Source: Ascidia mentula (taxonomy: Eukaryota > Chordata > Ascidiacea > Phlebobranchia > Ascidiidae). Taken from it: a stretch of DNA of 64,000 nt. Positions 48,701 through 57,546 of this stretch are shown one piece after another (the first letter of the stretch is position 1; every line of letters starts with the position of its first letter). The DNA lies in assembly GCA_947561715.1 (NCBI GenBank), contig OX387200.1, positions 8,558,501-8,622,500 on the forward strand, given 5' to 3'. The position numbers and the translations under genes are program-made. The notes beneath the pieces are model-generated. The model did no database searches. It was not told the DNA's origin and saw only the letters and a program-made list of their open reading frames with translations.

Positions 48701-51700
48701 AAGTAACCGATCCGCTCGGATACAGCCTTCTCCATTTGCGAAATTTCACTACGTAAGCGGGTGTTTTGCTGAGTCAGCAAGTCTTCCGTTGATTCCAAGG
48801 CTGCAACGAAATATTTAAAGTGAAGAAACGGCATCGAATTTTGTCAATTGTAAAACAACAATAGCATACAGGACACAGATGCTTCATATTTTTTGTAGCC
48901 TTACCTCTGTGCCTTCTTATCAGGGTCCTCTCGTTGACGCGCAACAGCGACACCTTGCGTGAAGTTTCGGCCAATTTCTTTTTCATGTCGTCGGGGTCGG
49001 ATTGCAGGGCGTCCATCAGGCGCTGTTACATCAAAACAGTTACTCTCAACGTATCCAACATGTGACGACTGGTTCCTTTATTGTGGCAAATTCCAGCCTC
49101 CGCTTAGGCATTGTTCTAATGCCAGCAACAGCAATGCATCGAGATTGCAATTAAATTATTTGAAACTGTTTAGTCTTTAAAATCCTCGTGCTGATAACTT
49201 TGTATTCGTCCCAGGTATTGTCACGTGTAAACTTTAATGCCAAGTGAAACACGCCCACACAGTAAACATATCATCAATCATAGACAATGAACGTTGAATG
49301 CAGTTAGACGTGACTCTGTTTCGTTCCAAGCTCAATTATTGTTTATGAGTCACAACACAAGTATGTACAAGATATAATGGGACAATCTATATCAAACACA
49401 TTTAGTTTTTAAAAAATATTTCACAAGTTACCTCGTATTCGTCAATCCGCACCGAGTCATCGTCGATCTTTCCATGTAATTTCTGCTTTTCTTCATCTTT
49501 GGATTTCGTCTCTGTCGCCCAACTTTCTTTCGCGGTTGAATATTCTGTAAAACACAGTTCGTAAACAACTGATTTGATGCGAAAGTGTGCTTGTTTTGTT
49601 GCGTTACGACAGCGCACGTGTAAGCAATGACCCTCTACAAAAAACTTGTTAATATCGGAAACGACAATTTTGTGAATCTCAATAGACAAACATGTTGCCA
49701 ATCCCCACATACATTTACAAATGCGGTTTCCAATTAGTGAAATATGAATTGTGATGATCCCACTAATGTTCAGGATAATTTAGGTGATCTACTGTATATT
49801 CGTAAAGTTCTGTTTAATTAAGAACATAAACCGACGATGAAATTGGGTAAATTAAATATTAAAATACAAAGATCGCACTGACGCTGACCGTCTGCTACGA
49901 CTTTAAGCATATGTTTACGCTATATTTTGAAACTTAGTCAAGTCTACTAAACAATTTCTCTCCCTTCACATTTAAGTTTTTACCTTTGTAAATGAGGTGT
50001 GTTTGGTGACGAAGAACGTCGAGTTGTCGCCGTGTGTTTTCCAAAGCTTCTTTTAACTCGATTATTTTCCCATCTTTCTTCGATGCGTCTTCCAAGGTCT
50101 GTGGAAGCGCGTTTTTACGTGGGTGGCAAATACAGCGAACGATAAGTAACAAAGAAATCTTATCGTTAAGTTTTCGAAATCGAAATTCAAAGAATCAGAA
50201 TCGAATCTCAAAATATCATTGTAGGCAAGGACGTGGCCAAACTTCTATCCGCGGGCCAGATCCGTTTAATTTTTGATCATTTTTGCCTCGTGACTCGAAA
50301 TCCCATCACTGTTGTAAAGCTACGAATTATTTTAATTTTGAATTTGTAAAATAATCGCTTCTGCAAAGGACATGATTATTGTGTGGATTGCAAACACGCA
50401 GGTTGCGAACAATTTACGGGGGTTTAATATTGAATAATAGGGACGATGAAAACCTGAATGAGATGCTCGTTCAATGCATTGATGATGTCCTCCGACGTCG
50501 GGTCAATTTTTTTTGGCATGGAAGCAATTGAGGCGGGACCTCTTCCATCTTGGGCAACTTTTTTCATCACTTCCAGCTCCGTTTGGAGATGAGCGATCTA
50601 AACAACGGCATGTCGAATTTGTAGCAGTACCACGTGGAACTATAGTTTCAGGTTGTACAAAAACAATTGTAATGTCGAATATCGTTACACTCTTTTAGCC
50701 TTTTATGGAATATATATCGCATATACATAATTGATCCATGAGCAGTTTGTTTGATGGCGTATTTCAAGGAAAAAAATTCAATCAATTTGCAAAGATAGGA
50801 ATACACGTGTTCTTAATTCCTATGCTTCTATATTAAGTTCCAGGGAGATTTATTTCGGTTTTTGGAAACTACAATATCGAAGTGGAGTGTACCTCTTTTT
50901 GTTGCTGGTCGCTTTTTGCAATGTAGGCCGTGTTGTCACCACGCACGTGTTTCAGTTCCGAGCGAAGTTCATCGTTGCGTCCAGTGAGCTGATCGACTTG
51001 ACCTTTTAAGTAAGCTGAACTATCGTCGTTGTGTTTCGCCTCCATCGCCTGAAACGCACAAACTGACACTAGAGGCTTTTCCTAACCAATAAAAAAACAC
51101 ATGTCGGACACCGATGTCGTGAAAACCAAGGTTATTTATCGCTTTTTCACGAGTGTTTGGTCTTTTTTTTTTTTAAATTTTGTTTTCAGTCAAAACCGAT
51201 CGTTTTTAGGCGGGATTTAACGGCTCTCTTTAAATTGTTTAATCACGGTCCGTGGGTCCAATATTTTTTGGCCGTTTGTTGATGTAAATAATCGTCTTAT
51301 GTTACTGTTGCTGCCATGTATTTTATATTTTAATAATCTGTAAAAAAATTTTAAAAAAAATTAAAAAAAAAAAATTTTTGCCAGAAGATTATTAAAAATT
51401 CTTATCACGTACGTGCAAGAGTCTCTGCAGCGAGGGAATCTTCACGACATCGACAGGTTGTGGGGCGTGCCGCGTATTCTTCAACTCTTCGAGAATATCC
51501 TTCATCGCCAGACGAAGTTGATCGTTTTCCTTCGAAATCGTCTTGCTTTCCTGTTTAAGTTTGTCACAATTAAATTATGGTCTCTCGCATCTGACGATCC
51601 AACGTTGACGTCACCAGATGCTTAAACGGTAAAATCATTTTTCACGAAATTATGGTGAACTCTTTCAAACAATTTTAAACATTTATAAAACAGGTTGAAA

Positions 51701-54700
51701 TACTTCAACGTGCCACCAACAGTAATGCCGAAATTAAGTCGGTTCTGCATTATGGGGGATTTTGCGTTTAAAATCTCTCAAATATGCACTATATTTAACA
51801 AGTGCAACAGTTTAGTGTTATTTTATCAGCTTAGGTCTAAAGGATGCAAAAATTATCCCAAACCTCCTTAAGACGAGTGTTTTCAGATTGGGCGCTGATC
51901 AATCTCCTTTCCACCACTTCAACCTCACGGTTAAGATTGTCAGCAAACTTACTGTCAGCTTGAGACAAACTCGCCTGCTTGATCTGGGACCTTTGCCTGT
52001 AAATACACAACGCCACTTGTTGAGATTGTAATAACACGGGTGCCAAATCGAGAGCTAAATTCGAATCTCGCACTTTTCTTTTTAAGCTATCCTTAAATTG
52101 CCCGAGTTGCGCCCGCAGAGATTAAATTGAAAGTATTTGGAATCGAAATTAAGGAATCGGAATCGGAATCGGAATCGGAATCGGAATCGGAATCGGAATC
52201 TATACTTGCAGGTATTTCTAGTTTACATATCCGAGCAAAATGTGCTACACCCGTCACCTCTCGCTGCTGATGCCGCGTTTCCGTTTTTGTTTCAACTCGT
52301 CGATAAAATCGTTGATCGCGTCGAAATCGTCCGGATGTAAACCTCCTCCCATCGCCTTTTGCGTGTGAGACTGAGCTTGCATTCGAACCTGTACATTGGA
52401 AAGTTAAGTTCGCAATTACTCCCACACAAGTTCAGTGTTTATTACGAATCAATTGTGTTCACAAAACTGATGTGAGTTGGGTAAGTCTTCATGGACATGT
52501 TACTTGTGCGCCACATACGAATACACAGCAATATTATGTACATTTGCAATCGACAAGGTCATTTTTAACCTAATTTTTCTTCAACCTGCAAACCCGCATT
52601 TCATTATCAACCACAAACCTAAAACCAACATAATTACAAAATTACATTTCAATGAACAAAAATTGCAACTTTTTAACGCGTACATATTTTCCGACAAATC
52701 AATACCAAACCTGTTGTTTAAGTTCGAGCCTTTCGTCCTCTAATTTTTCAATCTCCCTGAGCAGAATTTGATTCTCTGCCCTGTATTGTTGCTGCCGAAG
52801 AGCCCGGGACTTTCCCAGTTGCGCAATATCTTCCATGTCACGTGGTGCGACACCCAGTCGATCCCGAAATTCCTCGTTCTCTTCCAGAAGCTGGAGTGGA
52901 AAGAACAACAAAATTGGGAGTAATTCAAACCTTCAAACCGCAATTCTTTGGAACCTGAATGTTTTCAAAAAATTTTCAAAAAAACGGATTTGGATGTACG
53001 CCATTTGATAGCTTTTAACTGGGTCGCACTGTAATTGCAAATTGTTTTTCAACCGAGTTCCATACTCACGTCATTAAGTTTTTCTTCCACTTGGTTAATG
53101 TGCTTCGTGAGATCCTGAATCTTCTGTTCGCGCTGTCGTATCTGGTCGTTGCACTCTAAAATCAACGCAAAGTGATCATTTCTCGTGCGTTTTCGTTTAC
53201 TCATATCAAGCTACCTTTTATTTCATTCACAGCGTCCGTGAGACCGTACTGCCCTGACTCCAGGAGCGAAATCCTCTTGAGAGCTTCGGTAAGCTTAGTG
53301 TCGTTGGTTTGTGCCTCATCCTCTGCAGTTGCTCTGTGTTTTTCCGCTTCTTGCACGGCGACTTCGCCCTCTCGCACTTTGGTCTGTAAAGATTCGGTTT
53401 AGCCATTGATCAGGTGTGGTTAGTTTTCACATAATAAACATCAATAACAAACAACAAGCAACCATCAATTGACATTCTTGACCAAAAATACATTTTGGTT
53501 TAAAAAGTTTGTTTGGGAGGTAAGAACACAGGTTTACTAATTTCAGTGTAAAACATATTGTTTTATTTAAAGCAGATGCAAAACAAATAAGATTGGGACT
53601 GCTGAGTGAACTTTAACAATTCACTGCAAAGTTGGTTCATAACATACATTTCAACTTTCGCATGCGCCAGTAGCACTTGTATGCTGTGTCCCACTACTTC
53701 AATGTGCCTCCTACAGGTTGCATTTCTTATAATCAACTCCAACCTATAATTGTTAATGTCATTGGTAGAAAAGTGCACAGAATTACCTGCAGTTGTTTGA
53801 TTTGAGATTTGTAGCCAAGAATTTCACGATTTGTTCCCTTGTCTTTCCGCAGGTCCTGCACTATGGCTGTCTGTTCTTCCAAATCGTTTACTGCTTGATT
53901 CAATCCATCTTGAAGCACCTTTATTTGATCATCTCTTTCCTCAACTTTCTGCAAGTCAAAAGCATATTGTATGTATGACTATGGAGATGTTGCATTTCAT
54001 AATTTTGGAGAATTTTCCTTTCAGTGTAAATAAAATAAACACGTTTTTTTATACTAGTGGTATATTATAACCACAAACAAATGTAACATTAATGAATGTT
54101 CAGAAATTACATAAAACACAAAATTTTATACTTTCAACCAATTTGGGAAAATAAACCAGATACGTCATCTAGCTAAAATACCTTGGTAAGTCTTTCAACA
54201 TTCACTCTATCCCTGTCCAAGGATGCAGCCGCTATCTTTTCCCTCAGCAATTTTATTTGTTGATCTTTTTGCTTATTATCCTCTTCAGTTTCCCGCAGCG
54301 TGTTCGACCACATCTCTACCTTCTTCTTCACAGCATTTTCTATCGATCCCTCTTCATTGTCTTTTGCAGTCAGTCTATCCCGCAAGTCATCGACCTGTGT
54401 TAAGAAAACCACTGAATTTTTTTGTCTAAACAGAGTATCTCAGCCGGTTTGGGTCTATGAAGCAAATGTTTAGAATCTGTGGGCCCCCATTAAACTTTGA
54501 GAACCTATTTTGTTTATGTTCCTTTACAAACTAAACTAAAGTATTACTGTTTGGGAAAGTCCTAATGACCTTCATAATAGGTCACTGTGGACCCTAAGAG
54601 GTCCATGAACTCCCAGTTAAGAAACCCAGTTCTAGCATCAAAAATGTTCAAATTTTACAACATTTATAATATTATATACTTCTCAAGAATAAGTCATAGG

Positions 54701-56111
54701 CCCGTAGTTGTGCAAACAACAAAACTTCATCACATTTGACGCACCTGGATTTTTAGTTGAGCATTCTGTCTGTGCAGGTCGTCAGTGAAGTGATCCGACA
54801 CACCAACAACTTTTTTCATTTTTTCATATTCATCGACCATCTTATCCATGTCCTCCTGTCCATTCTCCATCTCAAGACGAATGTTTCTGTTGCTTTCCTC
54901 CAAGTCACGATTTAGCTCTTCCAGTTGCTACAAAACAGACAACTGGCTGAACAAAGTTCAGTAAATATGGAAATTCAGGAACTCTTTCTTACAGTGATTT
55001 GGGTGAGGAGATCAGAAATCTGGCGATTCTTCTCATTGATCTTGTCTCGCATTTCTGCACCTTCCAGGCCATGAGCAGAGTGTTTCATTTGTTGTTGGTT
55101 TTCCAATGCATCCTGATAGTCTTGCATTGCTTGTTTGAGTTGTTTGTTCTTTATCACAAAAAGAAGTTAATTTTACAGTCTACCCACAATTACCTGCATT
55201 TCATGGCACAACAAACTGTATTCTAGGCAATTACCACATTCATGTATGGTAACAATTATGTTGTACCTCTCTTCTGAGATCTCTGGTTTGTTTCTGATCT
55301 TTGTCTATCTGTAGTTCAAACTTGTCCCTTTCAGATGTGACATCTTCGACCTCCTGCTTCAGTGATTTAATTTCATCGTAGAACTGTTCCATTTTTGCCG
55401 TCAAGCTACGGTTTTCTGCCCGATAATATTCAGCATCTTGGGGTACATTCCCACCACCAAATTTCTACAATTGCAGCACAGTTAGTTGAAGTTGAAACTG
55501 TTAGTTATACAAAATCCTCTGCTGTGCAGCAACTACTATTGGGTTACAATATAATTATACAAGTAAAAGGTCTTCCAGAAAAATCATTTCATGAATTTTG
55601 TGTGCATTGTAAAAAATTATAACATTAAACCCTTTGTAAAAGTTAAAATATTTTTGTAAAATTTTTGAGTAAATCATTGGGAATTAAGTGAAGATTATAA
55701 CAGTACTACTCATATTACTACTCGACCTTTTCATCTTCTAGCTCTTTTTGCAGTTGTTGAATTTCTGCATCTCTGTCATCTAGATGATCAGCTTGCTCTT
55801 GTAGAATTTCATCAATGCTAGTTTCTTGATACTATAAATACAAAGAATTCAGTTTAAAGTTTGCAGCAGTGACAAATCCTCATTATATTAATGTCACCAT
55901 GTCACAGCCAATGGCCAAGTTATACACTTACATCCAATATCTTTTTTGCAGATTGCACAAGCAATAGAAGTTTTTCCGGGTCATTTTTGTATGCAGTTTC
56001 ATTGACACCCTTTAGTTCGTCTAACACCTCCTCCATGTATTTTTCATCTTTAGTTTTTGGTCCTCCCTTAAGGACGGAACCGATCATGTCCCAGTTCACA
56101 TCTGGTGCCAT
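24685..56111 (-). CDS. CEP290, ciliary transition zone protein
   Basis: Spliced gene of 53 located exons, totalling about 2,500 codons, close to human CEP290 (2,479 residues). It starts MAPDVNW at 56111 (human MPPNINW) and ends in the frame containing EFFDEIEDLKYNY, as in human. Almost the whole product is predicted coiled coil, with heptads running exon after exon. Diagnostic human-like stretches include QQQYRAENQILL, VDQLTGRNDELR, DDMKKKLAETSRKV, QQFSGALPLAQQEKF, VELEKTVALMKK and RAPATTMKNL. In animals CEP290 builds the Y-links of the ciliary transition zone, gates entry to the cilium and works with the NPHP/MKS modules and centriolar satellites. The exon blocks are listed separately. One short stretch between exons 21 and 22 was not located; that intron is 9.2 kb and holds three other genes. 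Confidence 0.97.
29985..30028. repeat. 22-bp direct repeat in CEP290 intron
   Basis: Two nearly perfect 22-bp copies side by side, just downstream (minus sense) of CEP290 exon 42. A recent slippage duplication; no function inferred. Confidence 0.8.
34072..38360 (-). CDS. CEP290 central exons 22-34
   Basis: Exons: 38233-38360, 37656-37793, 37215-37368, 36655-36780, 36193-36340, 35921-36053, 35468-35551, 35302-35403, 34937-35037, 34743-34866, about 34495-34633, 34340-34431 and 34072-34210. They match the human region from LEMKELNERQRAEH through RDKVINELRL. For exon 26 the acceptor inside GATTTAG (36340) was chosen over one 13 nt earlier because it gives LEKRLDEKADAVYLAR, matching human LEQKLDEKEQALYYAR; the earlier acceptor would meet a stop. 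Exon 22 starts in phase 1 whereas exon 21 ends in phase 0, so at least one exon is missing between them. Confidence 0.92.
35717..35816. mobile_element. possible short hAT-like MITE
   Basis: In a CEP290 intron, the segment begins GAGTGGTTCCCAAGGGC and ends in a sequence whose reverse complement begins GAGTGGTCTTGGGC. Such ends recall degraded hAT-like terminal repeats. No clear target duplication was found, so this is tentative. Confidence 0.25.
37031..37183. mobile_element. hAT-like MITE in CEP290 intron
   Basis: A 153-bp segment opens CAGTGTTTACCAACTAGGG and closes with the reverse complement of CAGTGGTTCTCAATGC, both typical of hAT-family termini. It is flanked by imperfect 8-bp duplications, GTATAGGG (37023-37030) and GTTTAGGA (37184-37191), six of eight bases alike. 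Too small to code for transposase, so non-autonomous and old. Confidence 0.6.
38803..39864 (-). CDS. two-transmembrane protein, copy 2TM-3 (nested)
   Basis: Minus-strand gene inside the 9.2-kb CEP290 intron. Exons found: 39782-39864 (linker, phase 1 in), 39569-39724 (156 nt), 39015-39153 (139 nt) and 38803-38951 (149 nt with stop). Exon 4 encodes NPQILFGSLKTRF, a basic QWKRM stretch and the first hydrophobic segment; exon 5 the second (NILAIVTSVILLLQLKLDW); the last exon TYRLEMLRDGG and a changed end (SFVIPF in place of PAFLMAY). The donor after 39569 is GC (GAG/GCGAGT), not GT. The linker exon lacks the KKK patch. The 19-nt start exon was not found. AATAAA on the minus strand at 38753-38758. 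Divergent but alignable over its whole length to 2TM-1 and 2TM-2. Confidence 0.72.
40526..43547 (-). CDS. two-transmembrane protein, copy 2TM-4 (nested)
   Basis: Complete minus-strand gene inside the CEP290 intron: exons 43529-43547 (19 nt, MDSQEK), 42710-42849 (140 nt, linker with an acidic/glycine stretch, AKKKSSILTRDVM), 41132-41287 (156 nt), 40793-40931 (139 nt) and 40526-40677 (152 nt, stop TGA), about 201 residues. Exon 4 encodes NPDDVNIKELL, YWKWRRR and FANLTVTILLIAIQLSQ; exon 5 the second TM and KWAEKAAKSKKS; exon 6 AQYRLDLLEAG and TELPAFLMAY. The exon sizes match 2TM-1 and 2TM-2 exactly except for the linker, which supports the model. An AATAAA at 40461-40466 lies about 60 nt past the stop. 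It is the closest paralogue of 2TM-2 here. Confidence 0.85.
43548..44640. other. intron stretch of CEP290, no gene seen
   Basis: This lies upstream of 2TM-4 and downstream of the 2TM-5 exons, within the CEP290 intron. A promoter for 2TM-4 is expected near 43548-43800. No coding exon or repeat was recognised; the unlocated short CEP290 exon could be anywhere in the 9.2-kb intron. Confidence 0.35.
44641..45193. other. open-frame-rich segment of unknown nature
   Basis: Two plus-strand frames (44649-44972 and 44705-44926) and a minus frame (44809-45006) overlap in a GC-richer patch inside the CEP290 intron, immediately beside the foldback element at 45194. The multiple overlapping open frames suggest either a decayed mobile-element coding fragment or base-composition bias. 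No motif was recognised. Confidence 0.25.
45194..45453. mobile_element. foldback element with hammerhead-like core
   Basis: Two 83-nt arms, 45194-45276 and 45371-45453, are inverted copies with 10 mismatches and no gaps, separated by 94 bp. The arms start AAACAGGAAAGCCAA. The right arm reads CTGATGA, then a 4-bp stem (GAAC/GTTC) closing an 8-nt loop, then GAAAC, which is the order of hammerhead ribozyme core elements; the left arm keeps this with changes. Such ends occur in Penelope-like and related retroelements. The element is short and non-coding; its family is a guess. Confidence 0.6.
45791..46774 (-). CDS. divergent two-transmembrane protein, 2TM-5 (partial, nested)
   Basis: Minus-strand exons inside the CEP290 intron: 46730-46774 (start MEMEKEQTT), 46359-46505 (147 nt, LSAEESLVLAAKHVNQQLDK then a hydrophobic segment ending LQVFQ) and 45791-45929 (139 nt, second hydrophobic segment, then RKRYNEAKA). 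The 139-nt exon and its phases equal those of exon 5 in the other copies, and the order of basic stretch, TM1, TM2 and polar helix is the same, although sequence likeness is low. No terminal exon resembling the 152-nt exon was found down to 45.45 kb, where a foldback element begins. It is either truncated or has a replaced C-terminus. Confidence 0.55.
47115..47122. promoter_or_regulatory. CRE-like palindrome TGACGTCA
   Basis: Perfect cAMP-response-element octamer in a locally GC-rich stretch about 340 bp upstream (minus sense) of the first 2TM-5 exon, followed on the plus strand by AAAATGGCG, a sequence often found at promoters. Regulatory role is inferred from position only. Confidence 0.4.
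47135..47206 (+). CDS. possible 23-residue hydrophobic micro-ORF
   Basis: ATG at 47135 opens a 23-codon frame reading MAKSLVLLVAAVL then a short polar end with one cysteine and a TAG. It looks like an isolated signal peptide. It lies antisense to CEP290 and the nested genes, just after the CRE-like octamer. No downstream exon was recognised, so it may be chance. Confidence 0.2.
   Translation: MAKSLVLLVAAVLQTRLAAPFCN
47591..52388 (-). CDS. CEP290 exons 11-21
   Basis: Exons: 52258-52388, 51864-51996, 51413-51550, 50893-51048, 50454-50597, 49984-50098, 49432-49544, 48905-49022, 48666-48800, 48031-48182 and 47591-47743. They match the human stretch that contains KIPSLQRLL (human IIPSLERLV), LKGQVDQLTGRN, the VLRHQ and LIYK segment, DSVRIDEYE, and NRRFDELTSKYRDLLQKEN. 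Frames join cleanly throughout. Exon 21 ends in a serine-rich segment (SGSLSSVAKSGPSSALQQ). Confidence 0.93.
52153..52200 (+). repeat. (GGAATC)8 microsatellite
   Basis: Eight perfect copies of GGAATC in the CEP290 intron after exon 11, about 58 bp from its donor site. Length is likely polymorphic. Confidence 0.95.
52711..56111 (-). CDS. CEP290 N-terminal exons 1-10
   Basis: Exons: 55932-56111 (ATG at 56111-56109), 55727-55831, 55267-55464, 54993-55148, 54745-54927, 54182-54394, 53787-53948, 53215-53383, 53070-53155 and 52711-52890. Translation start MAPDVNWDMIGSVL aligns with the human N-terminus; the open frame upstream lacks an ATG. Exons 2-9 are heptad-rich coiled coil and exon 10 carries LGVAPRDMEDIAQL and the near-invariant QQQYRAENQILL motif. 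Confidence 0.94.
54440..54640. mobile_element. possible degraded hAT-like MITE
   Basis: CEP290 intron between exons 5 and 6. Phrases such as TCACTGTGGACC, GGTCCATGAACTCCC and AGTTAAGAAACCCAG near one end, and GGGCCCCCATTAAAC near the other, recall hAT-derived MITEs. Ends and target duplication are not clear. Confidence 0.3.
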
Positions 56112-57546
56112 GTTAAAGTCCAGTGACAAAAATTAATGGAAATATGCTTTCCAAATTTTCACTTCTAATCATTTAATTTCAAAACTGTACAATCTAGAAA
56201 CAGATATATGAATAGATAAGCAATAAATCAAAATAAATAAACAACAACAAGAAATAGAATGGGGTATATACAATTAAACAACTACCTACGAAGGCTATAA
56301 ATTTAGGTGATCATATATTATATAATATATATTGTTAATGCATGACATTTTTTTGTCTTCCCATTAAAGCGGTTGATGCTTTATTGCGAGAGTTAGAAAG
56401 GGGCGAGCAACACAAAAAACATAAACACTACAGTTCGGTCGCCACACTATATTCTTAATGCATGACATTTTTTCAAATCTGGAGTTTTTAATTCCCTTCC
56501 AACGTTATTTTCTGTCAGTGATAATAAACATTAGCTTATACGTTAAAACCAAATTCAACACCAACCATAACAGGAAAAATATCCTGTGTTTTTCAATACT
56601 TTTCCAACATTATATTAAAAAATAAAGTCAGTCTACAAACGAAATAATTTTGCAGGAAAATCTGGCGTACTCTTGTGCAAAGCAAAACCGTTTTCAAGAC
56701 AACCGCGTCCCTTTCAAAGCTTGTTTGGAATGTACTAATCCAGTCCAGTGCAGGGTAGTGTTAAATAAGTAGTTTATCATCCTTATTTATTTATTATAAT
56801 GTATTTGTCCTACCTAAATCATTAAAAAAAATATATATATAGAAAAGTTACTGAACGAATGCCTCAGAAAACTGGGTGAAGTGGGTTTTCTTTATATTCC
56901 GCAGGGTTTTCTTTATATTCCGCGTACATTTTGCCATTTAGTGGTCATTTCATTTCGAATACAAAAAATGAAAACATTAATTGTTTTGTTACGTTTTTTT
57001 GACGACCCCTTAACTAATAGTTTGAGAAGCCTGGGTTAGCTTGCATAATATGTTTCTTAACACGGTGTTAATTTTGCACGCCTTATGGCATCTCTTTCAG
57101 CAAAATTATCAGCATTGCATCTTTTTCGTTAGGTATTCAAACACTTTAAACTATTTGGTAGCTTATTTTTGAAATTTTATTTCAAATAAAACAGGTTTAG
57201 CAGGTACGTATTTTGTACGTTTTAAATTGTTTTGGTAAAAAATCTCTGACTGGCACCAGAAGCACAACAAAAACCCTGGCAAAATTGTTGATATTTATGT
57301 GACGACCAATAAGCTTTTCCCACATGGTGGTCCAGTGCATTCATAAACAGTTAGTCATTATGTTATTTATTTGTTTTCGCGACGTTTCGAAAGATAAACT
57401 ATCATCATGAGTCGTTCGTCACCGAAAATACACAAAAAAAATTAATAAATAACTTCCCGTCACAGAGTATAGGCGAGTGCAGAGCGTTTAGAGTGTATAT
57501 CGAAAGCACCTGCGAATAAAGTGCATTACGCGATAAATCTAGAAGA
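56112..57546. promoter_or_regulatory. shared upstream region of CEP290 and 2TM-2
   Basis: CEP290 (minus) and 2TM-2 (plus) diverge from this 1.4-kb interval, so it should carry both promoters. It contains a 21-bp direct duplication (56883-56923) and, at about 57298-57430, a segment reading TTTCGAAACGTCGCG on the minus strand that recalls the tail of a Penelope-like retroelement fossil. Most of the interval is duplicated at about 62.0-62.67 kb. Confidence 0.5.
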
